Source: Grammothele lineata (Eukaryota > Basidiomycota > Agaricomycetes > Polyporales > Polyporaceae). Taken from it: a DNA stretch of 64,000 bases. The stretch is from contig NDFF03000003.1 in the NCBI GenBank assembly GCA_002150815.3, positions 372,001-436,000 on the forward strand. The letters run 5' to 3'. Of this stretch, positions 1-13,620 are shown one piece after another. A model generated the notes under the pieces. That model was not told the DNA's origin and ran no database searches. It worked only from the letters and a program-made list of their open reading frames with translations. The translations under genes were made by a program, and so were the position numbers. Each line of letters opens with the position of its first letter. Positions within the stretch are counted from its first letter, which is position 1.

Positions 1-758
1 TCGAGAATACCCTCTGCATCGCCTGCTAGGATGTAAGTGCGCAGATATCTTCTGAAAAACGCCTTCAGGATGGCCCAAGTGAGGCGACACTGGAGAAAGG
101 TAGAGATTCTTTTTCGCTTCTCCGAAGTCTAAAGACCCAAGGTAAGCATTCTGCATGTAATCGGGGTCCACACCGGTGATGTTATTATGGTGATTCTGCG
201 CCAATGACGAGTCCGCATCTCTGCGAGAGAGTTACGAATCTAAGAGCGGTGGGCACGCAAGCATGCTTCTCGGAGGTGGAAGTTCGGGAATATTATTCTC
301 AACGAGGTGTCGCATAAGAGCAAACGCCAGGTTGCCGTCGGCAGACTCGCCCACGACGGTGACGAAGCGTGAGTCGAAGCCCAGGTTCACGAGAAGATAT
401 CTGTAGGCCGCAACGCAGTCGAGTAGGGCTGCCGGAAAATGGTTCGTGGGTTCGTCCGGGCGCGTCGTACTTAGACGATAGTCTACAGTGAGGATGCGGT
501 CGATGCTGGTACTGTGGGCAAGGATCCCGCGACTGAGTTGGGTCGTAGGTGCGTCCGGATGTGCGCTGCCCAACTGGCACGCTCATCAGCACAAATAACC
601 AGCTCCCAGGAAACGGATAATCGTGGACGGGTACGCACATGAAAAGCGCCTCCGTGAGTCTGCATAGCTACGTGCTCGCCCCGTGGGGCCTGCAAAGACC
701 CGGGACGACCAGCCCTAGTTTGAATATCCAGTAAATGCAGGAGAGGTATTCTAGTCAT
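1..758 (-). pseudogene. Partial alpha/beta hydrolase (HSL-like), probably degenerate
   Basis: Part of an alpha/beta-hydrolase of the hormone-sensitive-lipase type, running off the left edge. An HGGAF oxyanion motif (near 645) is joined across a GT-AG intron (574-638) to a GSAHPD segment as in the family, followed by VDYRLS and a nucleophile elbow GESADGN near 350. The family elbow is GDSAGGN, so the second Gly of GxSxG is Asp here. After a second short intron (about 190-230) the frame reads into LSPVSPHLG, but the catalytic-Asp region (ILAGDAEGIL, near 1-40) is in another frame; the change falls near an A5 run at 55-59. Upstream, YWIFKLGLVVP near 720 is also out of frame with the HGGAF exon. 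These breaks suggest a decayed gene, although a missed short intron or a base error is possible. Substrate unknown. Confidence 0.55.
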
Positions 759-2461
759 GGCTTCAACTTGAACAGTAAACAGGAACGGTTGGAAGGGAGT
801 TTGTGCTCACGCGTGTATCTTCATCTGCAATCACGACGAGGTTACGAAGCGTCAAAGGTATACCGGGCAAATCTATTAGATCTCTACTTCTTTACTTTCG
901 AAAGCAATACCCCGGCCGCTAGACTCCCACTCATCTGCATCTGTGTGACGGGAGTACTGAGGCAAATAACTTTTTCGGGCTCTCCTTTTGGCCGCAGTGT
1001 CCTGACTAGACTCTTCATCTCGCTTCCGTACCATCGCCAGGGGTGGGCCTTGTCCGTCGCCAGCATACGACATCATCACGTTAGGCGGACCGAGCGGCAA
1101 TTCAGGGGAAACGTCGATCGCCCATGTGTGAATTGTCTTGCCACAAGTCTTATGCAATTCCAACATTGCGGGTTGCTCGGCAACGTCTGTCGCGACTCCT
1201 AGGACACCGGTGTAAGAGATGATAACCTTGCATCTGCAATATTGCTCAGAAGACGCACCGGGAACAAATATCTTCGACGAAAGTTGCAAGAGGCCACTCT
1301 CGATCTGCGGCTTGAATCAGCGACGCTGAGTGAGCTCACGGCCAGAGGGTCAAAGACCTCGTATTTGTGAGAGCGCCAATACTTCCTCTCATCTCGAGGT
1401 AAAGATGAGAAGATCTGCGTCTTTTGTTTAGTATCACCTGAGTATATGCAGCCCAAAACTACTCGCCTCTTCAGAGACGATGTACTCGATGCCAATGAGC
1501 TTCGCGTCGACTTTGTCCGAATCGTAAATAATGCATTGATGGAAGTCAGATGTCAAGTGATTGCAAAAATGGTGGGCTTCGACATGACGAGAGCGGTCGT
1601 GACTATGTCGGCTTTGTGTCAAGACGACTGGGTACCTATCAGACGCAATTGCGTACTTACGCATAAACGTGGAAAGCACAAAGGTGCTGATGGATGCGAT
1701 TAATGGGTGTGAAAATCATCATCGCTTCTCCCAGGATATGATAGGGGACAGAGTGGTAGAGCGACTGTTTTGTTCCCTATAGACATAGTGGAGGTTCGTG
1801 TTTTGAAACAGGCGTTTCAGCAGCTTGTAACAGCAGATAAGGTGTATCATATAAGTACGCCAGCAACCTTTCCAATGACGTTACCTGTGCATCACCGGTG
1901 CAATTGTTGGAGTGCGTAATAATTCAATCTGTTCAAAGAAGATCACAAACAATCGTATTCGTACCCCCTCAGGCTGGGAAGATCTCAGACGAGGTCTACC
2001 CACGCGTGAGACTACGTCGTTAAATGGCTAGTAGTAATATTACTATACTCACAAGCAGGAGAAAGCATAGCGTATCGCAAGAGGGAGGGGGCAATGCTGG
2101 TAGTACGTCGGATAGGGGTATACAGCTGCAATCGGAGACCGTGACGGCGTGTGTCTCGATCGAAGCACACAGGTCAAGCGTCCGACATAGCGTCTGCCAG
2201 CCTCCAGGCGCTTCTCATCAGGCCTATCATTTGGCTGGGGTTAGGGTTGACGCGTCCGTTCTCCTCATCGTTCCGGACAGCGACCAAGCCCTACCACTCA
2301 TTATCCACTCACAAAAGTCACGGTTAGTCTGCTTCATCTATCCTTCTTCACAGGGTATCCATATTCCCCGCTCCGATATCGTTCGGCGAGCCGTAGTGGA
2401 TGGATTGCTATCTAGTCGTCTGGATGTACTAACATAGGCCGATCACCTCTTGCGCGTACAG
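759..2461. other. No supported gene
   Basis: Several open frames of 60-155 codons occur on both strands (for example 876-1289 minus and 2024-2437 plus). None shows a recognisable domain or a consistent exon chain. The minus-strand frame at 876-1289 might be a 5' part of the neighbouring hydrolase remnant, but it does not resemble the N-terminus of that family. The last few hundred bases should hold the promoter of the NAC-alpha gene, with a possible untranslated-exon acceptor (tacag) directly before its ATG. Confidence 0.4.
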
Positions 2462-3225
<764 letters not shown>

Positions 3226-3357
3226 TTCTGCTGCGTTACACTGTATCATTACCACATTGCTTTGTCAAACCGTCGCACTCAGATTTGCATTCTAGGCTTG
3301 TTGAGGCCTCCATACGTTGTAAATCCTTCACGAGAGAGAGAGCATAAGCGGCAGTCG

Positions 3358-4446
3358 TTATCGCTCCCACCGACGTAATTCTACGTAGTAGTTGGACCTC
3401 TCCCAACCGTCTACGACGATCTCCAAACCTCTTCGCTTCGCAATCGCCTCATCCACCTCATCAGGAGATCCGACAAGCAAATCTAGCTGGCAGGCGGCGT
3501 CTTCAACTAATCCGCGCAGTTCTCCTTGGGCGAACATGTGGTAATATCGGTTGAGAATTTTGGGCAATTGGACTTCGGGACCAGGTTGGATTGCTTCAGT
3601 TCTGTTGGTCTCGGAGTTTGGAACCTTTCTTCTTCTTGACTTGGGCTTAGCCTCAGCCCCGTTGCTAGGCTCTTTGAGAACCCAAGGGACATAGACGTCC
3701 TGTCCTTGAGCTGACGAACATGAGACCGCTGCTATTGTATCTTCATTTGAGCTGATCGGTATCGCGCGCTTCGAGAGCTCGTCTTGCTCAATAGCCCAGA
3801 CATAGATAAGGGCGCGGCCGTGAGAAGGCGAGATGCATTCTAGTAGCCTCTGTGGACAGTCATGTTCTCGATAAGCATGAGCGCAACTAACTGGACATGT
3901 GAATGATATAATCTGACCTGCACCGCGACTCTTCGCCTGTCTGGACTCGCTAAATGATGCACTGTAGCTACTGAGATTGCATAGTCCTGGCCTTGCTTCA
4001 GTTATCTCCGGTGGGTCAATATTTCTCAGGGTAGCTCACAAAGGCACCGCGCCGCCATGGATTGTCTAGGACGTCTCCTCGGACGACGTCATGATCGACA
4101 TCGCCTGCGCGCCTGGCGATTTTGAGCAGGTTGAGACTCCTGTCGAGCCCGATCGTCCGTACGCTTCTCGGGCGGTCTACAGGCAGTGGAAGGTTCTTTC
4201 CATTGCCAGTCCCTAGATCTACACCTACCCACCCAGCAGGCAAAGAGGACATGAACATGGCGATGACGGGCCAAGGCTTGGAATTAACTCCAATATCAGT
4301 ATATGACATCGTTGGTAATGTGTCGTGGTCACCTTGTATCGTGTTGTAGAGAAGTGCGGAGCAATCTCGTCATAGACTGCGTGGACATGCGTATCCTCGT
4401 AGGCCTGAACATCTTCGGAGACAGAGGCCGCTCTTACTTCGGGCAT
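3358..4446 (-). CDS. TRM9: tRNA wobble-uridine carboxymethyl methyltransferase Trm9
   Basis: SAM-dependent methyltransferase that, with Trm112, completes mcm5U/mcm5s2U at U34 of some tRNAs; cytosolic. The N-terminus has the family block HVHAVYDEIAPHFSTTRYK, and an intron then leads to KPWPVI. SAM motif I is VDLGTGNGK, followed by GLDRSLNLL and DVVRGDVL. Further exons give DYAISVATVHHLASPDRR and then RLLECISPSHGRALIYVWAIEQD. The C-terminal exon reads PKILNRYYHMFAQGEL, then the basic/aromatic end SNYYVELRRWER. Start is the ATG at 4446, from which the frame reads directly into the conserved block. Convergent with NAC-alpha (about 130 bp between stops). Confidence 0.93.
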
Positions 4447-4634
4447 CGTACGCTACCAGTGTCGTACCAGGCAGAGAGTGAAGACGGGTATTCTAGTTTG
4501 AGATGCTACACGAGTAGAGACGATGTGGACAGAGGAGAGAGCGCAGATGACAACATTCGAGATGGTCGAAGAATACAAGGAGAGTACCCAAACCCAAAAC
4601 AAGCAACAGACGTGAAGGATGCGTACGACCAGAT

Positions 4635-5365
4635 TCAGCACCGGGCGCTACTTTGGCGACTTGGGCTGAAGCCCATTTCTTCGTCCAGTATCTCCCGGAA
4701 CCGGCTCCCGTCGAATTGAGGGAAGGGGACGAGCGCAGAGGCGTCCATTCTTTCTATGGCGTATGGTAGGTCGCTGCACGTGGTTTGGCGAGGTAAGGAT
4801 GGGTCAAGAACGACCAGGGGGGAAAGCCCTTACCCGACGGTGGTCGACTTGAGATGATTGAGAGCGGCAAGGGAGTCCGAGAGCTCCGCTTGGTGGTTGT
4901 CGAGCAGGGTTGGGTTGGGCACAACGATAAGGGGCTTCTTGCGCCTGAGGACGTCGAGGATGGTGCCGGAACCTGCCGTGGAAGAGATATTGGCTGTGAG
5001 TGGTGGCGCACGCGGGGAAGGCGGAAGGCACATATACCTGCGTGGCTGATGATCAGATCGGCCCGCTCGTAGTCCTCGTTGAGGGTGGGTTTGAACCGCC
5101 AGACGTTGACCTCAAACTCGCCCGGGAGGTGCCACCGGTCGTCGGCCACAGACCGGAATTGCGAAGTGTCAAAGGAGGAGTTGCCGCATTGGATGTCCAT
5201 CCGCCGGTAGCCTTTGGCCTGCAGCGCGCTCAGGACAGCATCCGAGAGCACCCTCTGCACGAGGGCGTCGAAGCGGGTCGAGCCCACTGTCACAAACACA
5301 TCTGTCCGGCGAGCCGCAGGCGGGGCGGCGGGGCCGGCGAAGCGCGTCGGGTCGTCGTGGGGCAT
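4635..5365 (-). CDS. ALG13: UDP-GlcNAc transferase catalytic subunit Alg13
   Basis: Catalytic subunit of the heterodimer with membrane-bound Alg14 that adds the second GlcNAc to dolichol-PP-GlcNAc, the second step of N-glycan synthesis on the cytosolic ER face. The single GT28-C-type domain starts [15 protein letters not shown] and contains [29 protein letters not shown], then across an intron [19 protein letters not shown] and [17 protein letters not shown] second intron joins [10 protein letters not shown] and the protein ends SARC. Length about 200 residues fits the short fungal protein without extra domains. Divergent from the P5C reductase gene with 300 bp between starts. Confidence 0.95.
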
Positions 5366-5666
5366 GGTGAAGCTTGGAGGTCGCGCGACGCAGCGGCGGG
5401 CTGGGCAACGGCTGCTAGGTGACTCGACGCGAGGCGGTGGGCCGAGCGAGGCTCAGCGAGCAGTCCTGTCTGGCCAGAGCGACTTGGCCTTGCTTGACGC
5501 CTCCGCCCGCCTCTCATATACTCGCACTCCGAAAGCCGGCTCCAGTCCGGCCTGCGCCTGCTCGCGCCCTCTCTGCTATTCCGGCGATTGGATCATCCAT
5601 TGGATCTGATTGTAGGACGTGCCCCATTGCCAGGCAGCCCCACCTCCCCTCTCACCTGACGCCGTC

Positions 5667-6929
5667 ATGGGCTACACACTCTGTGTCCTAGGTCACTTTC
5701 CCCGCCGCCGCTTTTCGTGACCGGTCCTCACCTTCGCTGCAGGATGCGGCACCATGGGCGTCGCCATCCTCTCCGGCGTCATCGCCAGTCTTGACGCCAG
5801 ACACAACGCCGCCTTCCCCCAGGCCGCCAAGTGGGAGTCTCACACCTCCGGCACTGTCACCCCCCAGTCCCTGGAGGACGACGCACTCCCGTCGCGTTTC
5901 ATCGCCTGCGTCAGCCGTGAGGAGACCGCCAAGAAGCTCGCGACCGCCTTCTTCTCTGCAGGTACGCTCGGCCGGAACGTCGAGATCTATCAGAGCAGGA
6001 ATGTAGAGGCCGTGCGCCAGGCGAGCGTAGTGCTGCTTTGGTGAGATCCCTTCCCCGCTCACCCAATGCATCACCTACTAATCCCGGATTCGGGGGCCTT
6101 CCAGCTGCAAGCCCCAGCTCGCCCAAACGATCCTTAGTGAACCAGGGATGAAGGAGGCTCTCGAGGGCAAGCTCCTGCTCAGCATTCTGGCGGGAGTGAC
6201 AATCGCGCAGCTTCAGGACATGGTCTTGCCTTCGACGAAAGTCGTCCGCACGATGCCCAACACGCCCTGCAAAGTACGTGTCCAACCTTTGAGCACGTCT
6301 GATGGTCGCGCATTGCCCGAGGCTTCTCCCGCTGCTTCTTGCTAATGTCCTGCCGACGCCGGCCCAGATCCGCGAAGGCATGACAGTGGTCAGCACGCTC
6401 CCGCCGTCGGACAATTCCGAGCTCGAGCGTTCCATCATCCTCAACATTTTCTCCTCGATCGGCCGCTGCCGCTTCCTCGAGGAGAAGCACTTTGACGCCT
6501 GCACCGCGCTCTCGGGGTCGGGGCCTGCCTTCGCGTGCATCTTCCTCGAGGCCATGGCAGACGGCGGGGTGATGATGGGCCTTCCCCGAGCGGAAGCGTT
6601 GGAGCTTGCAGCACAAAGTACGTTGTCCATACTCACCAGAAAAGACATAGTGCAAGCCTATAGATGTGTTTCAGCCCTTCAAGGGGCGGCTCGCATGACC
6701 CTCCAGGCCGGAACTCATCCTGCGCAGCTCAAGGATGCTGTAACAAGTACGTTGCATTCGTCAGCGGCCTTCTCAATAATACTGATAGTTACGTCTCCTA
6801 GCCCCGGGAGGTTGCACGATCGCCGGACTACTTGCCATGGAGGACGGACGCGTGCGGTCGACCATTGCTCGCGCAATCCAGGTCGCCACAGAAAGAGCAA
6901 GCGAGTTAGGACAGCCTGGCAAGAAGTAG
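5667..6929 (+). CDS. PRO3: Pyrroline-5-carboxylate reductase
   Basis: Last step of proline synthesis: NAD(P)H-dependent reduction of pyrroline-5-carboxylate to proline. The Rossmann motif LGCGTMGVAILSGV is assembled across the first intron (after codon 8). Then come CKPQLAQTIL, RTMPNTPC, LSGSGPAFACIFLEAMADGGVMMGLPR and the C-terminal family signature PGGCTIAGLLAMEDGRVRS, ending ELGQPGKK. Introns lie after GTG CTG CTT TG near 6042, after NTPCK, after LAAQ and near 6745. The ATG at 5667 is chosen because MGYTLCVLG leads directly into the nucleotide-binding loop. A longer spacer is present between the first strand and KLATAFFSAG than in yeast. Confidence 0.96.
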
Positions 6930-7786
6930 AATTCATATGTATAATAAAAGAACTTAATCTACTGCGTACCTCGAAATTACTGCCCACATCACATACACCA
7001 AATCTGAGAAGCTTGAACCCACACCGCGTGGGTACTGACGATCACATTGTTGAGATTCTGTGTCATAAGTTGCGATTCCTAAGGCGAACAGCAGACAACT
7101 CAGGGCGTGATATAAAAACTGATTTATTTTTCGTGTGCTAAGAGATAGGCAGGGATGTGACCAGTTGAGGAAGTCAGCGACCTCCATTAATCTGGAGGTA
7201 GCCGCTAGAATACCGGTGTCAATTTATCTTGCTCTCATAAAATGAGGATGGACGTGTGTAATGAGAACGCCACCCAGAGTGTTGGAGAGCGAATAGAGGA
7301 GGGGGATGGACATGATATAGAAGAGATCCGCACGAATGCGTAACATTGGCAACCTATCTAAAACTAGGCAGGAATGAGAAAGGACATTTATGTGACGGAA
7401 ACGAACACTCACCATGTACCATTAGTGCTACCCACACCCAAAAAGAACATGTGTGATGTCACCCGCCTGTGAACCACGCCATCCATACGATCATGCATAG
7501 GCACCAACCGTGTTGACATCAAGTCAACGGAAGGAGAGGCAAAATACGGGAAGCAAGGGTCGATCTAGCTCCGCTGAATGAATGCCCCGCCGATGGGATA
7601 GCCAACGGGGCACTAAAGTACGGAGCGACATGCGATGCGATAACTCACGCGGGAAGAACGGCAGATGCGAGGAATATATTGTCCAGTAGAATACAGATGC
7701 AGGCTACGAGACAGAGTCAGACTGATTTGCACTTGCACTAGACACGTCACGTCACAAGCACTCACCAAAACAGCGATCCAGACTGA
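6930..7786. other. Convergent intergenic region, no gene seen
   Basis: Lies between the stops of P5C reductase and Rpt3, so it should contain both 3' ends; aataaa-like strings occur (near 6942). Short frames on both strands have no recognisable content and no coherent splice chain. Confidence 0.5.
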
Positions 7787-9429
<1,643 letters not shown>

Positions 9430-9664
9430 AGTTGTGTGTCTGGTGGGCGATGAGCAGGAGTGAGAATGGAGCGTGTACTTTACGCGGAGGTGTAGAGCTG
9501 ACGCGGCCAGTGAGGGCGACGCGTCGAGAAGAGGCACGTGAGTACACAGGTTGGCGCGCTGGTGCCTAGACGAGGCAGCGTTCTCCGTTTGGACGCTCAT
9601 CTAACCGGCACTGGCAGCACTAGAGCCTGAATCACATCCTCCTTGACTACAAAATACGCTCCTC

Positions 9665-10562
9665 ATGGCGCACATCGTCTCCTCGCTTGACCAGCCATCG
9701 AACTATAAGGACTCACAGTCGAGGCTAGACCGACACACTCAGCACGACTTGCTTGGCAAGACGACGACCTTATATGTGCGTCATGGTCGCTCATGTTTGT
9801 GCTCGCCGACGAACAGCCCACACAGGTTGGCAACCTGAGTTTCTACACTACCGAAGAGCAGATATACGAACTATTCTCAAAGTGCACCAATCCCGAAGAT
9901 GGAGGAGGTATCAAGCGTATAATCATGGGACTCGACAGGAATACTAGGTATGCCCCGGATAACTTCCGTATATTGGTTGCATCCACTGAGCGGTGTTGTA
10001 TAGGACGCCATGTGGATTTTGTTTTGTTGAGTACTACAGTCACGCTGAGGCATTAGCTTGTCTACGCTATGTTAGCGGTACCAAGCTCGACGAGCGCATC
10101 ATTCGGTGTGATCTCGACCTGGGTTACAGGGATGGGCGGCAATTTGGCAGGGGAAAGAGTGGTGGTCAGGTCCGTTCTCACTTTCCTGTGACAAGAGCAA
10201 GGTCCAAAACCTATTTTTTTAGGTGCGAGATGAACACAGGCAAGATTACGACCCGGGACGAGGTGGCTGGGGTGCTCAAGCCCAGCGTGCTGAGATTGAA
10301 AGGAGACGTGAAGTCGAAGAGCGCTACAACGATGCTCAGGATGTCCCTGGAGCAGTGGCTGGTGGTGGCGGAGATTGGAAGGATGCAGATCAGGCTACTG
10401 AAAACGTTCTTAAGCGGGCTCGGTCGCCTGACGATGAAGGGGATAGTGGACGAGGGGTGAGTCTCAAAAGTAGCACACCAATCATTTCCATCTAACAGTG
10501 CATTGCTTCAGGAACCTCGCGCGAAATTAGAGGACCATGAACAGGAAGCAGAGCGTATGTGA
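9665..10562 (+). CDS. CBC2: Nuclear cap-binding protein subunit 2 (CBP20)
   Basis: RRM subunit of the nuclear cap-binding complex that holds the m7G cap and acts in splicing, export and the pioneer round of translation. The RRM reads [47 protein letters not shown] (RNP1), [17 protein letters not shown] and then [19 protein letters not shown], the CBP20-specific C-terminal segment that closes over the cap. A variable tail follows with acidic/basic residues, ending EAERM. Five exons; the splice at LY|VGNL restores RNP2. Start 9665 gives [20 protein letters not shown], which matches the family N-terminal region. Shares a 235-bp divergent promoter with RPT3. Confidence 0.95.
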
Positions 10563-10698
10563 GACTCTCGATTTCTCCCATTAGACTTCTGTGGCACCGT
10601 TGTCGTACCTCCATCCTTTCTCGAGATTGTCTGGTCAGCTGTGTCCATCAGAATTAGGAACAATATGTAGTCTACACGATGCAAGTATGTGGCCTCTG

Positions 10699-11625
10699 CT
10701 ACGACACTACAGCGGCCCGCAAAATAAACTTGTCTCCAAATTTCTTCCCGAGCCTATTTTGCATGTGGAGTTCGCGAACAAGACGGTAAGCCTCTGAAAC
10801 AGAGGACATGCGAACGAGGAATCGTGAAGTCCACGCGGCTTTTTCGGTCCTAGGGCATACGTCAGAGACAGATGTGAGTCCTCGAGACAGTCGCAACACT
10901 CACGGGTCAAGCTTGATGACAACCGGTCTTCCCTGCTCAGCTCCCGCAAGCTTGAAGCCGCGAAGTTGTTCAATCAATGAACTCGCATACATCTTCCCAG
11001 GTAAACCCCAGATGACGACGTTCTTGCCTCCGCCTGTCAGCCCAGCATCCGGGCCGTTCCCATGAACAACACCCCGTTGGGCCGCTTCAAGGGCGCCCTG
11101 AACGCCCCGTCCCCGCGGAATATCGTGTAAAACCTCTGCGGGACGCGCACCAAGTGTTTTTCCACTAAGTAACGCCTTGTCTAGAGCCTTGACAGCGGCA
11201 GGAACGAATTCCGGACGGGTGAATGAGAGTATGGCGGCGCCCGTCGGCCTAAAGCGTGAGTATTCGATAGATACTACAAGACAAACGCCATATGACTTCA
11301 GAGCACGAAATGGCTCTGAGAGTAGACAGAACTTACCATTGTCGACATTGCTTATCCCAACCTTTCCGCACAACCTCCACAGGTCGTTGGGTAGGGCGGT
11401 ACGAGGCACTCCAGTCAGATATATTTGGCAGCTCTCCGACTCTGCGAAGAGTTGGTTAGCAAGTCTATAAGAGAGGCGCGTTGCGCTCACTAGGTATCCT
11501 CCGAGCAGCTGCACGAGTTGCCATGACTTAAGAAGAGAATACTGACGTTCACGTTCGGCGCAGCAAGGTGAGCGGAGGACGAACGGGGATCGGGCGGCCC
11601 GCGACGTCACACACGTCGCAAGCAT
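10699..11625 (-). CDS. RRM-like protein, probably mitochondrial; function unknown
   Basis: An RNA-recognition-like protein that I cannot assign to a named family. The N-terminus (MLATCVTSRAARSPFVLRS) is Arg/Ser/Ala-rich without acids, like a mitochondrial presequence. A region CQIYLTGVPRTALPNDLWRL resembles RRM strand 1 and helix 1, and SIEYSRFRPTGAAILSFTRPEF resembles RNP1. A second possible RRM follows (KNVVIWGLPGKMYASSLIEQLRGFKL) and is joined by a GT-AG intron near 10900 (after KLDP) to TSRFLVRMSSVSEAYRLVRELH. A 63-nt intron near 11265-11330 has no stop, so the frame stays open across it. The product may act in organelle RNA metabolism; this is inference. Confidence 0.7.
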
Positions 11626-12592
11626 GGGCGTCTGAACATTTCACCTCACCTCAAGCCCGCCGGCGCGGTCTGCTTTGAGCCAACTTGGCTAACTAATGCA
11701 TTACCATCTCTGTTCACGCAACCGTCGACGTACGTGCTCTGCTATATTGTTTAATTTTCCGGTCCAACCGTACAGTTTCGGAACGGATGGCGGAGTGTGC
11801 GCGATTTGGCTGTTCAATGGCTGTTGACGTTACTATCGACTGTTTCTAGACTTGTCCAGGTGTTGGCACCGACTTCGGACGGAAAACCGACATCTGTCCG
11901 TTTCCGTCCGGCGCGGCCACCTTCAGACTCGAGCGCACGGACAGACAGCTGGTTAGATTCGGCCGACGGCCAGCCATCGCTGTCTCCCCACATGATTCTC
12001 CCTGAGCTGACTGGTGCATTCCGCCATTGCGTGGAGGTCGGATATCTGGCAAGTGATCATTTCTATCAGCAGAGCATTTTGCTGACGTTCCTCTTCAACA
12101 GGGTCGATCCAACCGCGGGATGACCTATGTCATCAAGGAAGGCTCTAGTTGTTCATTATGTCTGCGTGACATGCATGCCGACATCAGGTGCCTTTCGCCC
12201 TCCGAATGATTGTCATCAGGCCAATTGTCATCTCATTCGCGTCGGGCCCGACGGTCTCGCTCAACATCGGCTTGACCAGATGCACCATGACGCAATGAGA
12301 CAGGGGCCCCTCATTCCTTTCCGCCTACGAATCCTCACGAGACTGCCTGCCGCGATCGGACAGCAAATCCCGATCCGCTCTTTCTGCGAACGTGTTGTGT
12401 GTAAGGAGACGTTCTCCGGTTCTTCACGATGCATCCGCGCCTAGGCAGGCTCTCGCCGGCTTACTGGCGGCCCCTTGGGGTAACGAGCGCACTATTTAAT
12501 GTGGGCACGAGTTCACTACCCCTGCAAGCACCACTTGCTTCCACCCATTTCACCACAATTTCCGCCCATCCCATCCTCGTCAGCTACCCCTG
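11626..12592. other. Divergent intergenic region, no supported gene
   Basis: Nearly 1 kb between the RRM-like gene (minus) and the opsin-related gene (plus). Two plus-strand frames (11797-12123 and 12127-12444) are open but have no recognisable motif. The right half holds candidate stress-response elements and a TATA-like box, listed separately. Confidence 0.5.
12302..12500 (+). promoter_or_regulatory. Candidate STRE palindromes and TATA-like box upstream of opsin-related gene
   Basis: AGGGGCCCCT at 12302-12311 and CCCCTTGGGG at 12471-12480 each contain the stress-response core AGGGG/CCCCT on both strands. TATTTAA lies at about 12493-12499, roughly 95 bp before the ATG. The yeast homologues of the downstream gene (HSP30, YRO2) are stress-induced, which makes the pairing plausible; factor binding here is inference. 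Confidence 0.4.
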
Positions 12593-13620
12593 ATGGGCAA
12601 CGAAGCTCTCAGCGTCAACCCGCCCAATGCGGATTACCACCTAACCACCAATGGATCAGATTGGCTTTGGGCCGCGTTTTCCATCTTCGGTGTTTCGTTT
12701 CTGGTCACGGTAGCGTTGGCGTTCAGAGTGAGTCCCTCTGACTGCCACGGCTAGACTCTCGCTCATGAGAACGCTGTAGCGGCCACGCGGTACTCGCCTC
12801 TTCCACCAGATTGCTATCGTCGTATTGATGACCAGCGCGCTGTCCTACTTCTCGATGGCGTCAGACCTGGGTGCGACCCCAGTGGTTGTCGAGTTCAGAG
12901 GCAACGGCACCCGCCAGATATGGGTACGTAACTCGTCCTTCTATCCCTCTCTCGAGTTAGGCCCTAACCCTCAATCTTGCTTAGTATGTGAGGTACATCC
13001 AATGGTTCATCAGCTTCCCTCTGCTCCTATTGGAGCTTCTCCTGGCCACCGGTCTCTCTTTGTCCGACATCTTCACGACTCTCTTCATGGGCATCGTCCT
13101 TGTCATCACAGGTCTCGTTGCCGCTTTGGTACCGAGCACCTATAAGTGGGGTTATTACGTCTTCGGAGTGGTGGCGTTGCTCTACATATGGTATGTTCGT
13201 TCCACATTCTACGGCATCACTCATGAATAACCCTTTAATAGGCATGTACTGCTCTGGCATGGCCCCCGCTCTACCTTTGCAGCTGGCGGCTCCCTTCGTA
13301 GCGGTTACATCATTGCCGCGGGTTACCTTTCCTTCCTCCTCCTGCTCTATCCGATCGCATGGGCATGTTCGGAAGGAGGAAACGTCATTTCGGTTACCTC
13401 TGAAATGATCTGGTACGGTATTCTCGACATCTTCGCCGGACCCATCTTCCTTTTCCTGTTCCTGTGGGAGTTGCGCGGCGTTGACTACGCAACGTTCGGC
13501 TTGCACTCCGGCAAGTACACAGACAAGTCGGCTTACGAGCCCCACACTGTACAGCCAGTCGGAGTTGCCCCCGCTACCACCATCCCCGTCACTACCACTG
13601 GCGCTGCAGGGAACGTCTGA
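12593..13620 (+). CDS. Opsin-related seven-helix membrane protein (HSP30/YRO2/MRH1 type)
   Basis: Plasma-membrane protein of the microbial-rhodopsin fold. Seven hydrophobic segments are visible after an N-glycosylatable N-terminus (TTNGSDW). Helix C reads RYIQWFISFPLLLLELLL, aligned to bacteriorhodopsin RYADWLFTTPLLLLDLAL: the proton acceptor Asp85 is Gln and the donor Asp96 is Glu. Helix G reads WYGILDIFAGPIFLFLFLW, where rhodopsins have the retinal Schiff-base Lys in the AK position; here it is Gly. The protein therefore cannot bind retinal covalently and belongs with the opsin-related stress proteins rather than light-driven pumps. Four coding exons; the splice AFR|RPRG restores the helix A-B junction. 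The C-terminal tail is polar and Thr/Pro-rich. Confidence 0.92.

Noticed and set aside
5000..5610. Long plus-strand frames over the ALG13 gene
   Set aside because: They are antisense shadows of the GC-rich Alg13 coding exon and its promoter.
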